DNA of 64,000 nt from Sphingomonas hylomeconis (GCF_025370105.1 NZ_JANQBK010000008.1:62001-126000), one strand, 5' to 3'; positions 42,093-51,166 are shown, numbered from the stretch's first letter. Made by a program: numbers and translations. Notes: a model not told the origin generated them from the sequence alone.

Positions 42093-42257
42093 CGTCACCC
42101 CGGGCTTGACCCGGGGTCCCGCTTCTTGGCTTCTGGCATCGTATCGAGATCTGGCCACATGGCACGACGATAATCGGCGATCACATATACCTAGCCACCA
42201 CGAGGTCCCATCCCGGCAGAAGTAAGAAGCGGGACCCCGGGGCAAGCCCGGGGTGAC
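42093..42257. repeat. Paired inverted repeat, GTCACCCCGGGC variant, between divergent genes
   Basis: The left arm CGTCACCCCGGGCTTGACCC continues GGGGTCCCGCTTCTT; the right arm AAGAAGCGGGACCCCGGGGC continues AAGCCCGGGGTGACG. Each arm is about 35 bases, the longest in the window, with a spacer of about 95 bases. It lies in the 435-base gap between the aldehyde dehydrogenase and xseB starts. Apart from this, the gap shows no gene that I can support. Confidence 0.88.
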
Positions 42258-42413
42258 GGCCGGGAACAAGCGGCAGTGAACCCCAACCCCGGTCGCTGCC
42301 CACCTTAGCACCACGTATGCTTATATATTGCCCCCAGCGCCCCCGCGCCAAGCTGCTGACGCAGCAGGGCTGAGCCTTGACCCCCATCACCCGCACAGGC
42401 CATAGCGCGCCTC

Positions 42414-42653
42414 ATGGAAATTCCTGTCGAAGACCTGTCGTTCGAAGCGGCGCTGCGTGAGCTGGAGGCGATCGTCGGCCGGCTTGAATCCGGCGACGAG
42501 CCGCTGGAGGATGCGATCAAACTGTACGAGCGGGGCGACAAGTTGCGGCTGCGCTGCAAGGAGCGGCTCGATGCGGCGCAATCGCGCATCGAATCGATCC
42601 GCACCGATGCCGACGGCCGCGCCGCCGGCACGCAACCCTTTGCCGCCGGCTGA
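42414..42653 (+). CDS. xseB: Exodeoxyribonuclease VII small subunit
   Basis: 79 residues, all helical. The family core is clear: Leu-Ser-Phe-Glu-Ala-Ala-Leu-Arg-Glu-Leu-Glu near 8-18, Val-Gly-Arg-Leu-Glu-Ser-Gly near 21-27 and Tyr-Glu-Arg-Gly near 39-42. XseB coats the long helices of XseA to form the exonuclease VII complex. It is followed directly by ispA, a very common order; xseA is not in this window. Confidence 0.95.
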   Translation: MEIPVEDLSFEAALRELEAIVGRLESGDEPLEDAIKLYERGDKLRLRCKERLDAAQSRIESIRTDADGRAAGTQPFAAG

Positions 42654-42657
42654 CCCG

Positions 42658-43557
42658 GTGGGGGGGGCGTCACCGTTGCTGCAGGCCGCGATGGCCGAGG
42701 TCGCGCGCGATATCGATGCGCGTTTCGATGCGCTGCTCGACGTGCCCGCGGATCCGCGCGCCGATCTGTACCGCGCGATGCGCCACGCCGCGATCGGCGG
42801 CGGCAAGCGGCTGCGGCCTTTGCTGGTGCAGGCGACTGCGCAATTGTTCGCGGTCGATCGCGACTGTGCCGGGCGCGCCGGCCTCGCGATCGAATGCATC
42901 CATGTCTATTCGCTGATCCACGACGATCTGCCGGCGATGGACGATGACGACATGCGCCACGGCAAGCCTGCAGCGCATATCGCGTTCGGCGAGGCGACCG
43001 CGATCCTGGCGGGCGATTGCCTGCACGCGCTGGCGTTCGACGTGCTCGCCGACCCGGACACGCATGCCGATCCGTTCGTGCGCGTCGAGCTGATCGCCGA
43101 TCTGGCGCGCGCCTCCGGCCCCAACGGCATGGCCGGCGGGCAGATGATGGATCTGGAAGCCGAGAAATCGAGCTTCGACCTGCCCACCGTCACGCGGCTG
43201 CAGGCGATGAAGACCGGCGCCCTGATTGCCGCCGCGGTCGAGGCCGGCGCGATCCTCGGGCGCCTGCCGATCGAGGGGCGGACGGGCCTGCGCGGCTATG
43301 CCCGCGATCTCGGCCTGGCGTTCCAGATCGCCGACGACATTCTCGACGTCGAGGGCGATCAGGCGCTTGCCGGCAAGGCGCTGCGCAAGGACGAAGCGGC
43401 GGGCAAGGAGACGTTCCTGTCGCTGCTCGGCCTGGACCGCGCGCGCGAACAATTGCGCCTGCTGGTCGATCAGGCGATCGCGCATCTCCACGCTTATGGC
43501 GCGGAAGCGGATCTACTGCGCGATATCGCCCGCTTCGTAATGGCGCGGGATCATTGA
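42658..43557 (+). CDS. ispA: Farnesyl diphosphate synthase (polyprenyl synthetase family)
   Basis: About 299 residues. It condenses isopentenyl diphosphate with allylic diphosphates, giving the C15 precursor for quinones and undecaprenyl lipids. The first aspartate-rich motif is in Ile-His-Asp-Asp-Leu-Pro-Ala-Met-Asp-Asp-Asp-Asp-Met, with the extra residues typical of bacterial FPP synthases; the second is Asp-Asp-Ile-Leu-Asp. Gly-Gly-Lys-Arg-Leu-Arg-Pro lies near residue 50. The start is not certain: GTG 42658 (used here), TTG 42676 with a G-rich run upstream, and ATG 42691 are all in frame. Confidence 0.93.
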   Translation: MGGASPLLQAAMAEVARDIDARFDALLDVPADPRADLYRAMRHAAIGGGKRLRPLLVQATAQLFAVDRDCAGRAGLAIECIHVYSLIHDDLPAMDDDDMRHGKPAAHIAFGEATAILAGDCLHALAFDVLADPDTHADPFVRVELIADLARASGPNGMAGGQMMDLEAEKSSFDLPTVTRLQAMKTGALIAAAVEAGAILGRLPIEGRTGLRGYARDLGLAFQIADDILDVEGDQALAGKALRKDEAAGKETFLSLLGLDRAREQLRLLVDQAIAHLHAYGAEADLLRDIARFVMARDH

Positions 43558-43577
43558 AGCCGTCCGGAGATAGAGAC

Positions 43578-44084
43578 ATGACCACCCGTATCGGCGTCTA
43601 TCCCGGCACGTTCGACCCGATCACGCTCGGCCATACCGACATCATCCGGCGCGGCGCCAAGCTGGTCGATCGGCTGGTCGTCGGCGTCACCACCAATGCC
43701 GCCAAGTCGCCGATGTTCGACATCGAGGAGCGCATGGCGATGGTCCGCCGCGAGGTCGAGGCGATCGGCGGCGATATCGAGGTGGTCAGTTTCGATTCGC
43801 TGCTGATGGATTTCGCCGAGCGCCAGGGCGCCAAGGTGATCGTGCGCGGCCTGCGCGCGGTCGCCGATTTCGAATATGAATATCAGATGGCGGGGATGAA
43901 CCAGCAGATCAATCCGCGCGTCGAAACCGTGTTCCTGATGGCCGATGTCGCGCTGCAGCCGATCGCCAGCCGGCTGGTCAAGGAGATCGCGCTCTATGGC
44001 GGCGACATCACCAAGTTCGTGCCTGCCCGCGTCTCCGACGAGGTGATCGCACGTGTCGCCAGGATCGGCCGCAAGGGCAGCTGA
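43578..44084 (+). CDS. coaD: Phosphopantetheine adenylyltransferase
   Basis: 168 residues, the family length. CoaD makes dephospho-CoA from 4'-phosphopantetheine and ATP, the fourth step of CoA synthesis. The nucleotidyl-transfer motif Gly-Thr-Phe-Asp-Pro-Ile-Thr-Leu-Gly-His spans 10-19; later blocks are Val-Arg-Gly-Leu-Arg-Ala and Phe-Val-Pro-Ala-Arg-Val-Ser. The ATG at 43578 has GGAGATAGAG upstream. It begins a run with a prolyl isomerase gene, queA and tgt. Confidence 0.96.
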   Translation: MTTRIGVYPGTFDPITLGHTDIIRRGAKLVDRLVVGVTTNAAKSPMFDIEERMAMVRREVEAIGGDIEVVSFDSLLMDFAERQGAKVIVRGLRAVADFEYEYQMAGMNQQINPRVETVFLMADVALQPIASRLVKEIALYGGDITKFVPARVSDEVIARVARIGRKGS

Positions 44085-44167
44085 GCGGGCGGCCGACGTT
44101 CAGATTGGCGCAAGCGCGGATATGCTCTAGACGCCGCACTTGCTGCCGGAAATTTCGCGGGGATAAG

Positions 44168-44890
44168 ATGCGTTCGATTGCCACCATGATTGCGTTTGCG
44201 TGCGCGCTGTTTGCCGCCCCGGTGCTGGCGCAGAAGGCGCCGCCGGAAAAGGCGCAGCCGTTGAAGAACGTCGAATCGCCCGTGGTGTTCGCGCCGCGCA
44301 TCGCGCCGGCGTCCGCCACCGATCCCGAAAATCTGCTGTATCTCGATCTGTCGACCGGCGGCCGCGTGGTCATCTGGCTGCGCGGCGATGCCGCGCCCAA
44401 GATGGTCGAGCGCGTCAAGCTGCTCACACGCCAGCATTTCTATGATGGCCTGCCGTTCCATCGCGTGATCGACGGCTTCATGGCGCAGGGCGGCGATCCC
44501 AAGGGCGACGGTACCGGCGGCTCGCCGCTGCCCAACGTGCCCGCCGAATTCAATTATCTGCCGCACGTCCGCGGCGCCGTCTCTGCCGCGCGCGCCGACG
44601 ACAAGGACAGCGCGAACAGCCAGTTCTTCATCGTCTTCCAGCCGCGGCTCAGCCTCGACAAGAAGTACACCGTGTTCGGCCGCGTGCTCGATGGCATGCA
44701 ATATGTCGACACGATCGAGCGCGGCGAACCGCCGACGAACCCGTCCAAAATCCTCCACGCCTATATCGCGGCGGATAACCCGCCGGCCTATATGCCGCCT
44801 GCGCCGGTCGCCCTGCCCGACCCGCTGCCCGTGCCGGGCACCAAGCCTGCGCCCAAGCCGGCGACGAAGAAGCTGGCGCCCAAGAAGTAA
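44168..44890 (+). CDS. Periplasmic cyclophilin-type peptidylprolyl isomerase
   Basis: 240 residues. The signal peptide (1-21) ends Pro-Val-Leu-Ala. The cyclophilin domain (about 55-205) has [12 protein letters not shown], then Phe-Met-Ala-Gln-Gly-Gly-Asp, and then Asn-Ser-Gln-Phe-Phe-Ile. The C-terminus is an unusual Pro/Ala/Lys-rich tail of about 35 residues. It speeds cis-trans change at proline in exported proteins. GGGGATAAG before the ATG supports the start. Confidence 0.92.
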   Translation: MRSIATMIAFACALFAAPVLAQKAPPEKAQPLKNVESPVVFAPRIAPASATDPENLLYLDLSTGGRVVIWLRGDAAPKMVERVKLLTRQHFYDGLPFHRVIDGFMAQGGDPKGDGTGGSPLPNVPAEFNYLPHVRGAVSAARADDKDSANSQFFIVFQPRLSLDKKYTVFGRVLDGMQYVDTIERGEPPTNPSKILHAYIAADNPPAYMPPAPVALPDPLPVPGTKPAPKPATKKLAPKK

Positions 44891-44924
44891 CCACGCGCCC
44901 CGCTTGCGGGCGGGAATTGTCACG

Positions 44925-45962
44925 ATGAACGTTGATCTCTTCGATTTCTCCTTGCCGCCGGAGCGGATCGCGCTGCGCCCGGCGGTACCACGCGATGCCG
45001 CGCGGCTGCTCGTGCTGGACGGCACCGAGACGCGCGACCTGCAGGTAGGCGATCTGCCCGGCCAGCTCAGGCGCGGCGATCTGCTGGTGTTCAACGATAC
45101 GCGCGTCATCCCCGCGCAGCTCGAAGGCAGACGCGGAGACGCCAAGATCGGCGCGACCTTGCACAAGCGCGAGGGCCCACGCCGCTGGCGCGCCTTCGTG
45201 CGCAACGCCAAGCGCTTGCGCGACGGCGAAACGGTCGATTTCGGCCATGGTGTATCGGCGATCGCGTCCGACAAGCTGGCCGATGGCAGCATCGCTTTGA
45301 CCTTCACCGGCGACGAGCCGGTCGAATTGCTGCTGGAGCGCGCCGGCCGCATGCCCTTGCCACCGTACATCGCCGCCAAGCGCCCGGCCGACGCCAGTGA
45401 CCTTGACGATTACCAGACGATGTTCGCCGCCGAGAAGGGCGCCGTCGCCGCCCCCACCGCCGCGCTGCACTTCACGCCCGATCTGATGGCGGCGCTCGAT
45501 GCCGCCGGGATCGGCCATGCCACGCTGACGCTGCATGTCGGCGCAGGCACGTTCCTGCCGGTCAAGGTGGACGATACCGACGCGCATCAGATGCATGCCG
45601 AATGGGGCCGGATCGATGCGTCCACCGCCGACCGTCTCAACGCCACTCGCGCTGCCGGTGGCCGGGTGATCGCGGTCGGCACGACCAGCCTCCGTCTGAT
45701 CGAGAGCGCGGCCGGCGAGGACGATGTGGTCCGCCCGTTCGAAGGCGACACCGCGATCTTCATCACGCCGGGCTATCGCTTCCGCGGGATCGACGGGCTG
45801 ATGACCAACTTCCATCTGCCGCGCTCGACCCTGTTCATGCTGGTCAGCGCGCTGATGGGGCGCGAGCGAATGCAGGCGGCCTATGCGCATGCCATCGACA
45901 GCGACTATCGTTTCTATAGCTATGGCGATGCCAGCCTGTTGTTGCCAGCGAAGGAGTCGTGA
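44925..45962 (+). CDS. queA: S-adenosylmethionine:tRNA ribosyltransferase-isomerase
   Basis: 345 residues. QueA moves the ribosyl part of SAM onto preQ1 in tRNA to form epoxyqueuosine. Family blocks: Leu-Pro-Pro-Glu-Arg-Ile-Ala near the start, [17 protein letters not shown], and Thr-Asn-Phe-His-Leu-Pro-Arg-Ser near the end. tgt, the preceding step in queuosine synthesis, lies 680 bases downstream. Its stop overlaps the next start (TGATG). Confidence 0.96.
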   Translation: MNVDLFDFSLPPERIALRPAVPRDAARLLVLDGTETRDLQVGDLPGQLRRGDLLVFNDTRVIPAQLEGRRGDAKIGATLHKREGPRRWRAFVRNAKRLRDGETVDFGHGVSAIASDKLADGSIALTFTGDEPVELLLERAGRMPLPPYIAAKRPADASDLDDYQTMFAAEKGAVAAPTAALHFTPDLMAALDAAGIGHATLTLHVGAGTFLPVKVDDTDAHQMHAEWGRIDASTADRLNATRAAGGRVIAVGTTSLRLIESAAGEDDVVRPFEGDTAIFITPGYRFRGIDGLMTNFHLPRSTLFMLVSALMGRERMQAAYAHAIDSDYRFYSYGDASLLLPAKES

Positions 45963-46414
45963 TGCTGCTTGCCGCTCTGCTGCTTGGCCTCGCGCAGCAG
46001 CCTTCACCCCCGGTCCCTGCTGCCAAGCCGCAGCCGTTCGCCTCGATCGTCGTCGAGCCAGCGGCGATGGCAATCGCCGCATGCGATGCGGATACCGATG
46101 CGGTGGTGACGCGCGCCGAACTGCACGCCTGCCTGGCGCGCAGCTTTGCTGCCGTCGCGCAGGGCAAGCCCGACATCGGCTATATCGGCTATGGCGACTG
46201 GGCGCTGCGGTGGCTCGGCGACGCCAATGCGCTGCCCAGCCAATATGGCATCGACACCGATAATGACGACCGCATCACGCTGGCCGAACTGACCGCGGAA
46301 TTCGATCGCTTGTTCGACCGCTACGATGCCGACAAGAATGGCTCGCTCAGCCGCGCGGAACTGCTGACGATCCGCAGCGCCATCCCACCCCGCCCGCCGG
46401 GCAAGCGCCGCTAA
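45962..46414 (+). CDS. Exported EF-hand calcium-binding protein
   Basis: 150 residues. A short signal-like leader (1-12) and a proline-rich linker are followed by three full 12-residue EF-hand loops at 42-53, 98-109 and 122-133. Each begins with Asp, has Asp at position 3 and Asp or Asn at position 5, and ends with Glu, so calcium binding is likely. The single cysteine before the first loop and one near residue 57 could pair. AAGGAG lies five bases before the ATG. The gene is coupled to queA, probably only for expression. Function unknown. Confidence 0.82.
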   Translation: MLLAALLLGLAQQPSPPVPAAKPQPFASIVVEPAAMAIAACDADTDAVVTRAELHACLARSFAAVAQGKPDIGYIGYGDWALRWLGDANALPSQYGIDTDNDDRITLAELTAEFDRLFDRYDADKNGSLSRAELLTIRSAIPPRPPGKRR

Positions 46415-46422
46415 CCACAGCG

Positions 46423-46568
46423 CCGTCATCCTGAACTCGATTCAGGATCCATCAGGCGGCATGCTCTCCCGCCAAGAGTTACGGCCACAGTGCGGCTTCG
46501 GGCCCGGGCTGAACCAATAGGGTCGTCCGTTTGGCGCGATGGATCCTGAAACGAGTTCAGGATGACGG
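46423..46568. repeat. Paired inverted repeat, GTCATCCTGA family, long spacer
   Basis: The left arm CCGTCATCCTGAACTCGATT leads into CAGGATCCAT; the right arm GATGGATCCTGAAACGAGTT leads into CAGGATGACGG. The inner hairpins (CTGAACTCGATTCAG and CTGAAACGAGTTCAG) match each other. The element begins nine bases after the EF-hand gene stop and runs to shortly before tgt. Confidence 0.85.
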
Positions 46569-46640
46569 ATGGGGGGCGAGGGAACCTCGTCACGCGCAGC
46601 AACCTCGACAGCCAAGACCCAAGACGGCATGGACGCTCGC

Positions 46641-47783
46641 ATGACTCCCCGTTTCGACTTCACCATCGCCGCGACCGACGGCAAGGCGCGCACCGGCGCG
46701 ATCCGCATGCAGCGCGGCGAGATCCGCACCCCCGCCTTCATGCCAGTCGGCACCGCCGCGACCGTCAAGGCGATGAAGCCCGGCGACGTGCGCGCCAGCG
46801 GTGCCGACATCATCCTCGGCAACACCTATCACCTGATGCTGCGCCCGACCGCCGAGCGCGTTGCGCGCCTCGGCGGCTTGCACGCCTTCATGGGCTGGGA
46901 CCGGCCGATCCTGACCGATTCGGGCGGCTATCAGGTGATGAGTCTGAGCGATCTCAACAAGCGCAACGAGAATGGCGTGACCTTCCGCAGCCATATCGAC
47001 GGCTCGAAGCACACGATCAGCCCGGAACGCTCGATCGAGATCCAGCGCTTGCTCGGCTCCGACATCGTCATGGCGTTCGACGAACTCGTCCCGACGACGT
47101 CGACGCGCGAGGTGCAGGCCGCGGCGATGGCGCGGTCGATGCGCTGGGCGAAGCGCAGCCGCGACGCGTTCGACGGCGGCGGTGACCATGCCGCGCGCGC
47201 CGCGATCTTCGGCATCCAGCAGGGCGCGCTGGACGAGCGGCTGCGCGCGGAAAGCGCCGGCGAGCTGACCGCGATCGGATTCGACGGCTATGCCGTCGGC
47301 GGGCTGGCGGTCGGCGAGGGGCAGGAGGCGATGTTCGGCTGCCTCGATTTCGCGCCCAGCCAGTTGCCGGCGGACAAGCCGCGTTACCTGATGGGCGTGG
47401 GCAAGCCCGACGATATCGTCGGCGCGGTCGAGCGCGGCATCGACATGTTCGATTGCGTGCTGCCGACCCGTTCCGGCCGCACCGGCCAGGCGTTCACCCG
47501 CGGCGGCCCGATCAATCTGCGCAACGCGCGCTTCGGCGAGGATCAGGGCCCGCTCGATCCCGCCTGCGCCTGCCCGGTCTGCGGCACCTGGACGCGCGCC
47601 TATCTGCATCACCTGGTACGCTCGGACGAGATCCTGGGCGCGATGCTGATGACCGAGCACAACCTCTATTTCTACCAGGCGCTGATGGCCGATCTGCGCG
47701 CGGCGATCGCCGAGCAGCGCCTGACAGTGTTTGCCAACGGCTTTCGAGCGGCATATCGAAAAGAGCCAAAATCCGGAGAGTGA
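46641..47783 (+). CDS. tgt: Queuine/preQ1 tRNA-guanine transglycosylase
   Basis: 380 residues. Tgt exchanges guanine-34 of certain tRNAs for preQ1. The preQ1 pocket is in Thr-Asp-Ser-Gly-Gly-Tyr-Gln-Val near 93-100; the nucleophile aspartate is in the Asp-Cys-Val-Leu-Pro-Thr-Arg block. The zinc site is Cys-Ala-Cys-Pro-Val-Cys, with a later histidine. ATG 46641 is used; another ATG four codons earlier (46629) is possible. It works with queA at 44925. Confidence 0.96.
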   Translation: MTPRFDFTIAATDGKARTGAIRMQRGEIRTPAFMPVGTAATVKAMKPGDVRASGADIILGNTYHLMLRPTAERVARLGGLHAFMGWDRPILTDSGGYQVMSLSDLNKRNENGVTFRSHIDGSKHTISPERSIEIQRLLGSDIVMAFDELVPTTSTREVQAAAMARSMRWAKRSRDAFDGGGDHAARAAIFGIQQGALDERLRAESAGELTAIGFDGYAVGGLAVGEGQEAMFGCLDFAPSQLPADKPRYLMGVGKPDDIVGAVERGIDMFDCVLPTRSGRTGQAFTRGGPINLRNARFGEDQGPLDPACACPVCGTWTRAYLHHLVRSDEILGAMLMTEHNLYFYQALMADLRAAIAEQRLTVFANGFRAAYRKEPKSGE

Positions 47784-47785
47784 TC

Positions 47786-47968
47786 GTGGCCGACCAAGAA
47801 CCCAACGAGATCGTCGCTGCGGCGGCGCATGCCAAAGCCGCCAAGGAGCGCGCCGCGGCAAACCAAGAGAAGACGACTTGGCCGATCGCCGCGATCGGGC
47901 TGGGCGTCGGCATCGGATCGGCGGCCTTGGCCGCGGCGGTGATGTTCGCCGGGCGCAAGAAGGACTGA
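47786..47968 (+). CDS. Small single-helix membrane protein
   Basis: 60 residues from a GTG start, two bases after the tgt stop, with GGAG seven bases upstream. The first half is polar and Ala/Lys-rich (Ala-His-Ala-Lys-Ala-Ala-Lys-Glu-Arg); the second half is one membrane helix (about 32-54) with a Gly-x-Gly-x-Gly pattern and a basic end. Family not recognised. Strong coupling to tgt suggests it is real. Confidence 0.6.
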   Translation: MADQEPNEIVAAAAHAKAAKERAAANQEKTTWPIAAIGLGVGIGSAALAAAVMFAGRKKD

Positions 47969-48044
47969 GGCGCGTGCCGCTCTGGCCGCGGGCGCAGACG
48001 GCCAAACTTTACGTTAACCAGCAACTGTTTCGCGGCGGGACGCG

Positions 48045-49187
48045 ATGAAATCGCCGGCAGATTACCGCCGCGAATCCGGCTATGCGCGGCGCGCCGGCAC
48101 CGCACGCCGCGCGCATGGAGCCCGAGACGGCGTGAGCCTGGACCTGATCACCGACTGGCTGAGACTGCGGCTGCTGACCAAGCTCGGCGCGCTGTGTCTG
48201 CTCGCGCTGGTCGGCGTCGGCGTGTCGGCGCAGGCGGCGCTGCGCGCGATCGCGGCGACCGCAGAGGCGCCGATCGCGCCGCCGCCGCGCCCGGCCGGCT
48301 ACGAAACCGAAGATCATTTTCCCGGTGCGGCCTATTTCTACGTCGCCGAGGAAAGCGCCGCACCGACCACCGGCGCGACCGGCACCGCCGCCTTGCCCGA
48401 TCTGCCGCTGCCGGCGGAAGCGCAGGCCGCGACGCTGATCGGCGACAGCTCGATCCAGGCCGCGCCGCCCTTCTCGCTGCGCGCCGCCAGCGCGATCGAT
48501 CGCGGACGCGCGCTGCAATGCCTGACCGCGGCGATCTATTACGAGGCGGCGAGCGAACCCGATGCGGGGCAGCAGGCGGTGGCACAGGTGATCCTCAACC
48601 GCGTGCGCCATCCCGCCTTCCCGAACACGGTGTGCGGCGTGGTCTATCAGGGATCGGAGCGCACCACCGGCTGCCAGTTCAGCTATGCCTGCGACGGATC
48701 GATGGCACGCGTGCCCGCCAGGGCCTATTGGAACCGCGCTTTGGGCGTCGCGGCGCGCGCGCTCGCCGGATCGGTCTATGCCCCGGTCGGCATGGCGACG
48801 CATTACCATACCTATGCGGTAACGCCGGCGTGGAACCGCAGCCTGGTCATGACGGCGGCGGTCGGCGCGCACTTCTTCCATCGCTGGAAGGGCTATTGGG
48901 GCACGGCCGGCGCGTTCCGGCAGGCCTATGGCGGCCACGAGCCGCTGCCCGGCCCGCATCCGCGCCTCGAGGCACCGCTCGTGCCGTTGGCGACGGTCGC
49001 GCTGGCCGCGCAGGTGCCGCCGATCGTGGCCACACCGCCCGCCGTCATTCAGCCGGCCTATGCACAGAGCGGACTGCCGGTCACGGGCACCGTCAGACCT
49101 GCGCCAACGCCCGCGCCGACGGCAACGCGCTCGGATGACTCGCAGATCCTCGACCGCTGGAAGGATTCGGGCAAGCCGCTGCGCTGA
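48045..49187 (+). CDS. SleB-type cell-wall hydrolase
   Basis: 380 residues. A basic N-terminus and a membrane helix (about 43-62) anchor it. A spacer of about 100 residues precedes the SleB/CwlJ domain (about 155-275), with Ala-Ile-Tyr-Tyr-Glu-Ala-Ala-Ser-Glu (the catalytic Glu), Ile-Leu-Asn-Arg-Val-Arg-His, and Cys-Gln-Phe-Ser-Tyr-Ala-Cys-Asp-Gly. The C-terminus is Pro/Ala-rich and disordered. In non-sporing alphaproteobacteria such proteins are taken to be lytic enzymes acting on peptidoglycan during growth or division. Confidence 0.87.
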   Translation: MKSPADYRRESGYARRAGTARRAHGARDGVSLDLITDWLRLRLLTKLGALCLLALVGVGVSAQAALRAIAATAEAPIAPPPRPAGYETEDHFPGAAYFYVAEESAAPTTGATGTAALPDLPLPAEAQAATLIGDSSIQAAPPFSLRAASAIDRGRALQCLTAAIYYEAASEPDAGQQAVAQVILNRVRHPAFPNTVCGVVYQGSERTTGCQFSYACDGSMARVPARAYWNRALGVAARALAGSVYAPVGMATHYHTYAVTPAWNRSLVMTAAVGAHFFHRWKGYWGTAGAFRQAYGGHEPLPGPHPRLEAPLVPLATVALAAQVPPIVATPPAVIQPAYAQSGLPVTGTVRPAPTPAPTATRSDDSQILDRWKDSGKPLR

Positions 49188-49234
49188 TATCTCCCTGGCC
49201 CTTCCCCGGCGCTCGCGCGGGGATGGACAGGAAA

Positions 49235-49269
49235 ACGGCCTCGCCATTGCTGGCGAGGCCGTCCTTGTT
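49235..49269. terminator. Bidirectional terminator between convergent genes
   Basis: ACGGCCTCGCCA (49235-49246) pairs perfectly with TGGCGAGGCCGT (49251-49262) around TTGC. It is flanked by AAAA on the left and CCTTGTTT on the right, so it can end transcripts from both sides. It lies between the SleB gene and the small protein gene on minus. Confidence 0.8.
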
Positions 49270-49285
49270 TCCGGCCTAAGTGCGA

Positions 49286-49612
49286 TCAGCGGCGATGGCC
49301 GCGCCGGTCGTGCTTCTCGAAGCGCACGCGCTGGCTCAGCATGTCGTAGCGCCGGTTGAGATCGCTGCGTTCCCAGTTGGTCAGCCCGCCGCGGCGATAG
49401 CGCGATTCGAGATTGAGCAGCCCGCGGAACTGCGTCTTGACCTGCGCGGCCTCGCGGCGGTCGAGCGTGCCCGAGCGGACGCCCTGGTCGATGCGCTGGT
49501 ACAGGTTGGCCTGGCGCTGGTTGATATTCTGCCACGGCGCGGCATTGGCGGTGGCGGGGATGGCGGCCGCGGCGAAGCCCAGGCCGGCGAGCGCGAGCGT
49601 GATCTTGTTCAT
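49286..49612 (-). CDS. Small secreted Arg/Gln-rich protein
   Basis: 108 residues. The signal peptide (1-24) ends Thr-Ala-Asn-Ala. The mature part is short, helical and rich in Arg and Gln: Asn-Gln-Arg-Gln-Ala-Asn-Leu-Tyr-Gln-Arg-Ile and Leu-Asn-Leu-Glu-Ser-Arg-Tyr-Arg-Arg-Gly. It ends in a basic His/Arg tail. The repeated Asn-Leu/Leu-Asp-Arg-Arg phrasing suggests two similar helical hairpins. No known domain is recognised. The start is the ATG at 49612 with a clear leader; the frame upstream lacks one. Confidence 0.75.
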   Translation of the reverse strand: MNKITLALAGLGFAAAAIPATANAAPWQNINQRQANLYQRIDQGVRSGTLDRREAAQVKTQFRGLLNLESRYRRGGLTNWERSDLNRRYDMLSQRVRFEKHDRRGHRR

Positions 49613-49747
49613 AACCGTAACTCCTTGTTCCCGGCCGATCGTGTCGGCCTCGGGGAACGTTATGAAGCCGGTCTGTCGCAATCCTGTGCCGGCGCGCGGC
49701 CGAAAGTGTCGCGAATTATGTCGGCCGCGCCCCCCGCGGGGGCAGGG

Positions 49748-51001
49748 TCACTCCGCCGCCGCCAGCCGCCGCGCGAAATGCACTTCCACGGCGCGGCGCA
49801 CGCTCTGCGCAATGCGCTTGCGGCCATCGGACGAGTCGATGAAGGCGGCATCGACCGGGTTCGAGAGATAGCCCGTCTCGAACAGGATCGAGGGCATGTC
49901 CGGCGCCTTGAGCACCATCAGCGAGGCCATGCGATGGAAGTTGGCCTTCATCGGGATCAGCGGCTGCGCCTCGCGGCCCAGCAGCCGCGCGAAGCTGGCC
50001 GAGGAATTCATCGTCTCACGCTGCGTGAGATCGATCAGGATCGAGGAGATGTCAGTGGTGGTGCCGCCGAGATCGATCCCGCCGATAATGTCTGCCTTGT
50101 TCTCGCGCGCCGCCAGCCGCGCCGATTCCTTGTCAGAGGCGACTTCGGACAGGGTGTAGACCGACGCGCCCGAGGCCATGCCCGAGCCGACGCTGTCGCA
50201 ATGGATCGAGATGAACAGATTGGCCTTCAGCTTGCGCGCGATGCCGTAGCGCTCCTGCAGCACGAGAAAGCGGTCGTCCTCGCGGGTCAGCGCAACGCGC
50301 ACGCGGCCCGAGCGCAGCAGCTCGTCGCGGATCGCCTTGGCGATACGCAGCGTCACGTCCTTCTCGCGCAACTGGTCGGTCGGCGCGATCGCACCGGGAT
50401 CGATCCCGCCATGCCCGGCGTCGATCACCACCAGCGGGCGGCTATCGTCGTCGCCATAAACGACCGGCAGCTTCAGCTTGCGGCTGGGCTTGGGCACCGC
50501 GATCGTCACTTCGTATTTGCGACGCGGGATGGCGGTCGCGCCGAACGGCGGCAGGAAGCGCATCCGCCCGCCCGATACGGCACGTGCGAACCGGGCATCG
50601 TCGACGCTGCGGAGTTCCAGCGTCAATTCGCGTCCGTCGGTGGCGAAGTTGCCCTCGGTGATCACCACCGGGCGCGACAGATCGAACACCAGCCGCGCGC
50701 CATCGCTGCCATGTGTGCCTTGCCGCACGGCATTCGCCACGCCGCCGGCATTGCTGCGGCCGCCGGGCGTCGCGCCGGCCAGGTCGAGCGCAAGACGGTT
50801 GGGGCCGGCGAGCACGAACGCGGAGGCGCCGATGACCTGTTCGTCGAAATGGACGACGATGCGATCCTGTTTGACCTCGACGCGTTCGATCGTCGCCGCA
50901 AGCGCAGGAACGCCGGAGAACCAGCAGGCCAACAAAGCGAAGAGCAATGACACGCGGCGGTATTGCCGCGCCGATACAGGCGCGGTCCAGCTAAAAACCA
51001 T
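49748..51001 (-). CDS. N-acetylmuramoyl-L-alanine amidase, AmiC type
   Basis: 417 residues. Signal peptide near 17-36, then an AMIN domain (about 38-135) that targets septal peptidoglycan. A linker leads to the Amidase_3 domain (about 188-410). Zinc ligands are H197 (Asp-Ala-Gly-His-Gly-Gly), E213 and H267 (Ser-Ile-His-Cys-Asp-Ser); the catalytic glutamate is E375 (Phe-Glu-Thr-Gly-Tyr-Leu-Ser). It cleaves the bond between MurNAc and L-Ala during daughter-cell separation. The start may lie at a GTG about 17 codons in. It is transcribed away from rne. Confidence 0.92.
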   Translation of the reverse strand: MVFSWTAPVSARQYRRVSLLFALLACWFSGVPALAATIERVEVKQDRIVVHFDEQVIGASAFVLAGPNRLALDLAGATPGGRSNAGGVANAVRQGTHGSDGARLVFDLSRPVVITEGNFATDGRELTLELRSVDDARFARAVSGGRMRFLPPFGATAIPRRKYEVTIAVPKPSRKLKLPVVYGDDDSRPLVVIDAGHGGIDPGAIAPTDQLREKDVTLRIAKAIRDELLRSGRVRVALTREDDRFLVLQERYGIARKLKANLFISIHCDSVGSGMASGASVYTLSEVASDKESARLAARENKADIIGGIDLGGTTTDISSILIDLTQRETMNSSASFARLLGREAQPLIPMKANFHRMASLMVLKAPDMPSILFETGYLSNPVDAAFIDSSDGRKRIAQSVRRAVEVHFARRLAAAE

Positions 51002-51025
51002 GGGCGGGGGGTCCCATACGAGTTA

Positions 51026-51048
51026 ATCCAACAACAAGACTGTTGGAT
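51026..51048. other. Perfect hairpin in the amidase 5' region
   Basis: ATCCAACA (51026-51033) and TGTTGGAT (51041-51048) form an eight-base perfect inverted repeat around seven bases. It lies 24 bases upstream of the amidase start and could be an operator or an RNA hairpin in the leader. The rest of the 473-base gap between the amidase and rne genes holds a promoter candidate and the rne leader but no gene. Confidence 0.5.
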
Positions 51049-51137
51049 ACGGGCCGCCGCCTTCCCGTACGGTGAAGTAGCTAGGTTAACAGTCCGTTCG
51101 GCAATTGGTTGCCGTCTGGCCGGCAGGAACGTGCCAG

Positions 51138-51166
51138 TTGCTGCGCGCCAAGTCCGGTGCTAGCAA
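51138..51166 (+). promoter_or_regulatory. Promoter candidate for rne, giving a leader of about 300 bases
   Basis: TTGCTG (51138-51143), 17 bases, TAGCAA (51161-51166). The start of rne at 51475 would then follow a leader of about 300 bases, which includes the hairpin CCGGC-TTTT-GCCGG (51285-51298). In E. coli the long rne leader is where RNase E limits its own mRNA; a like role here is an inference. Confidence 0.4.
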
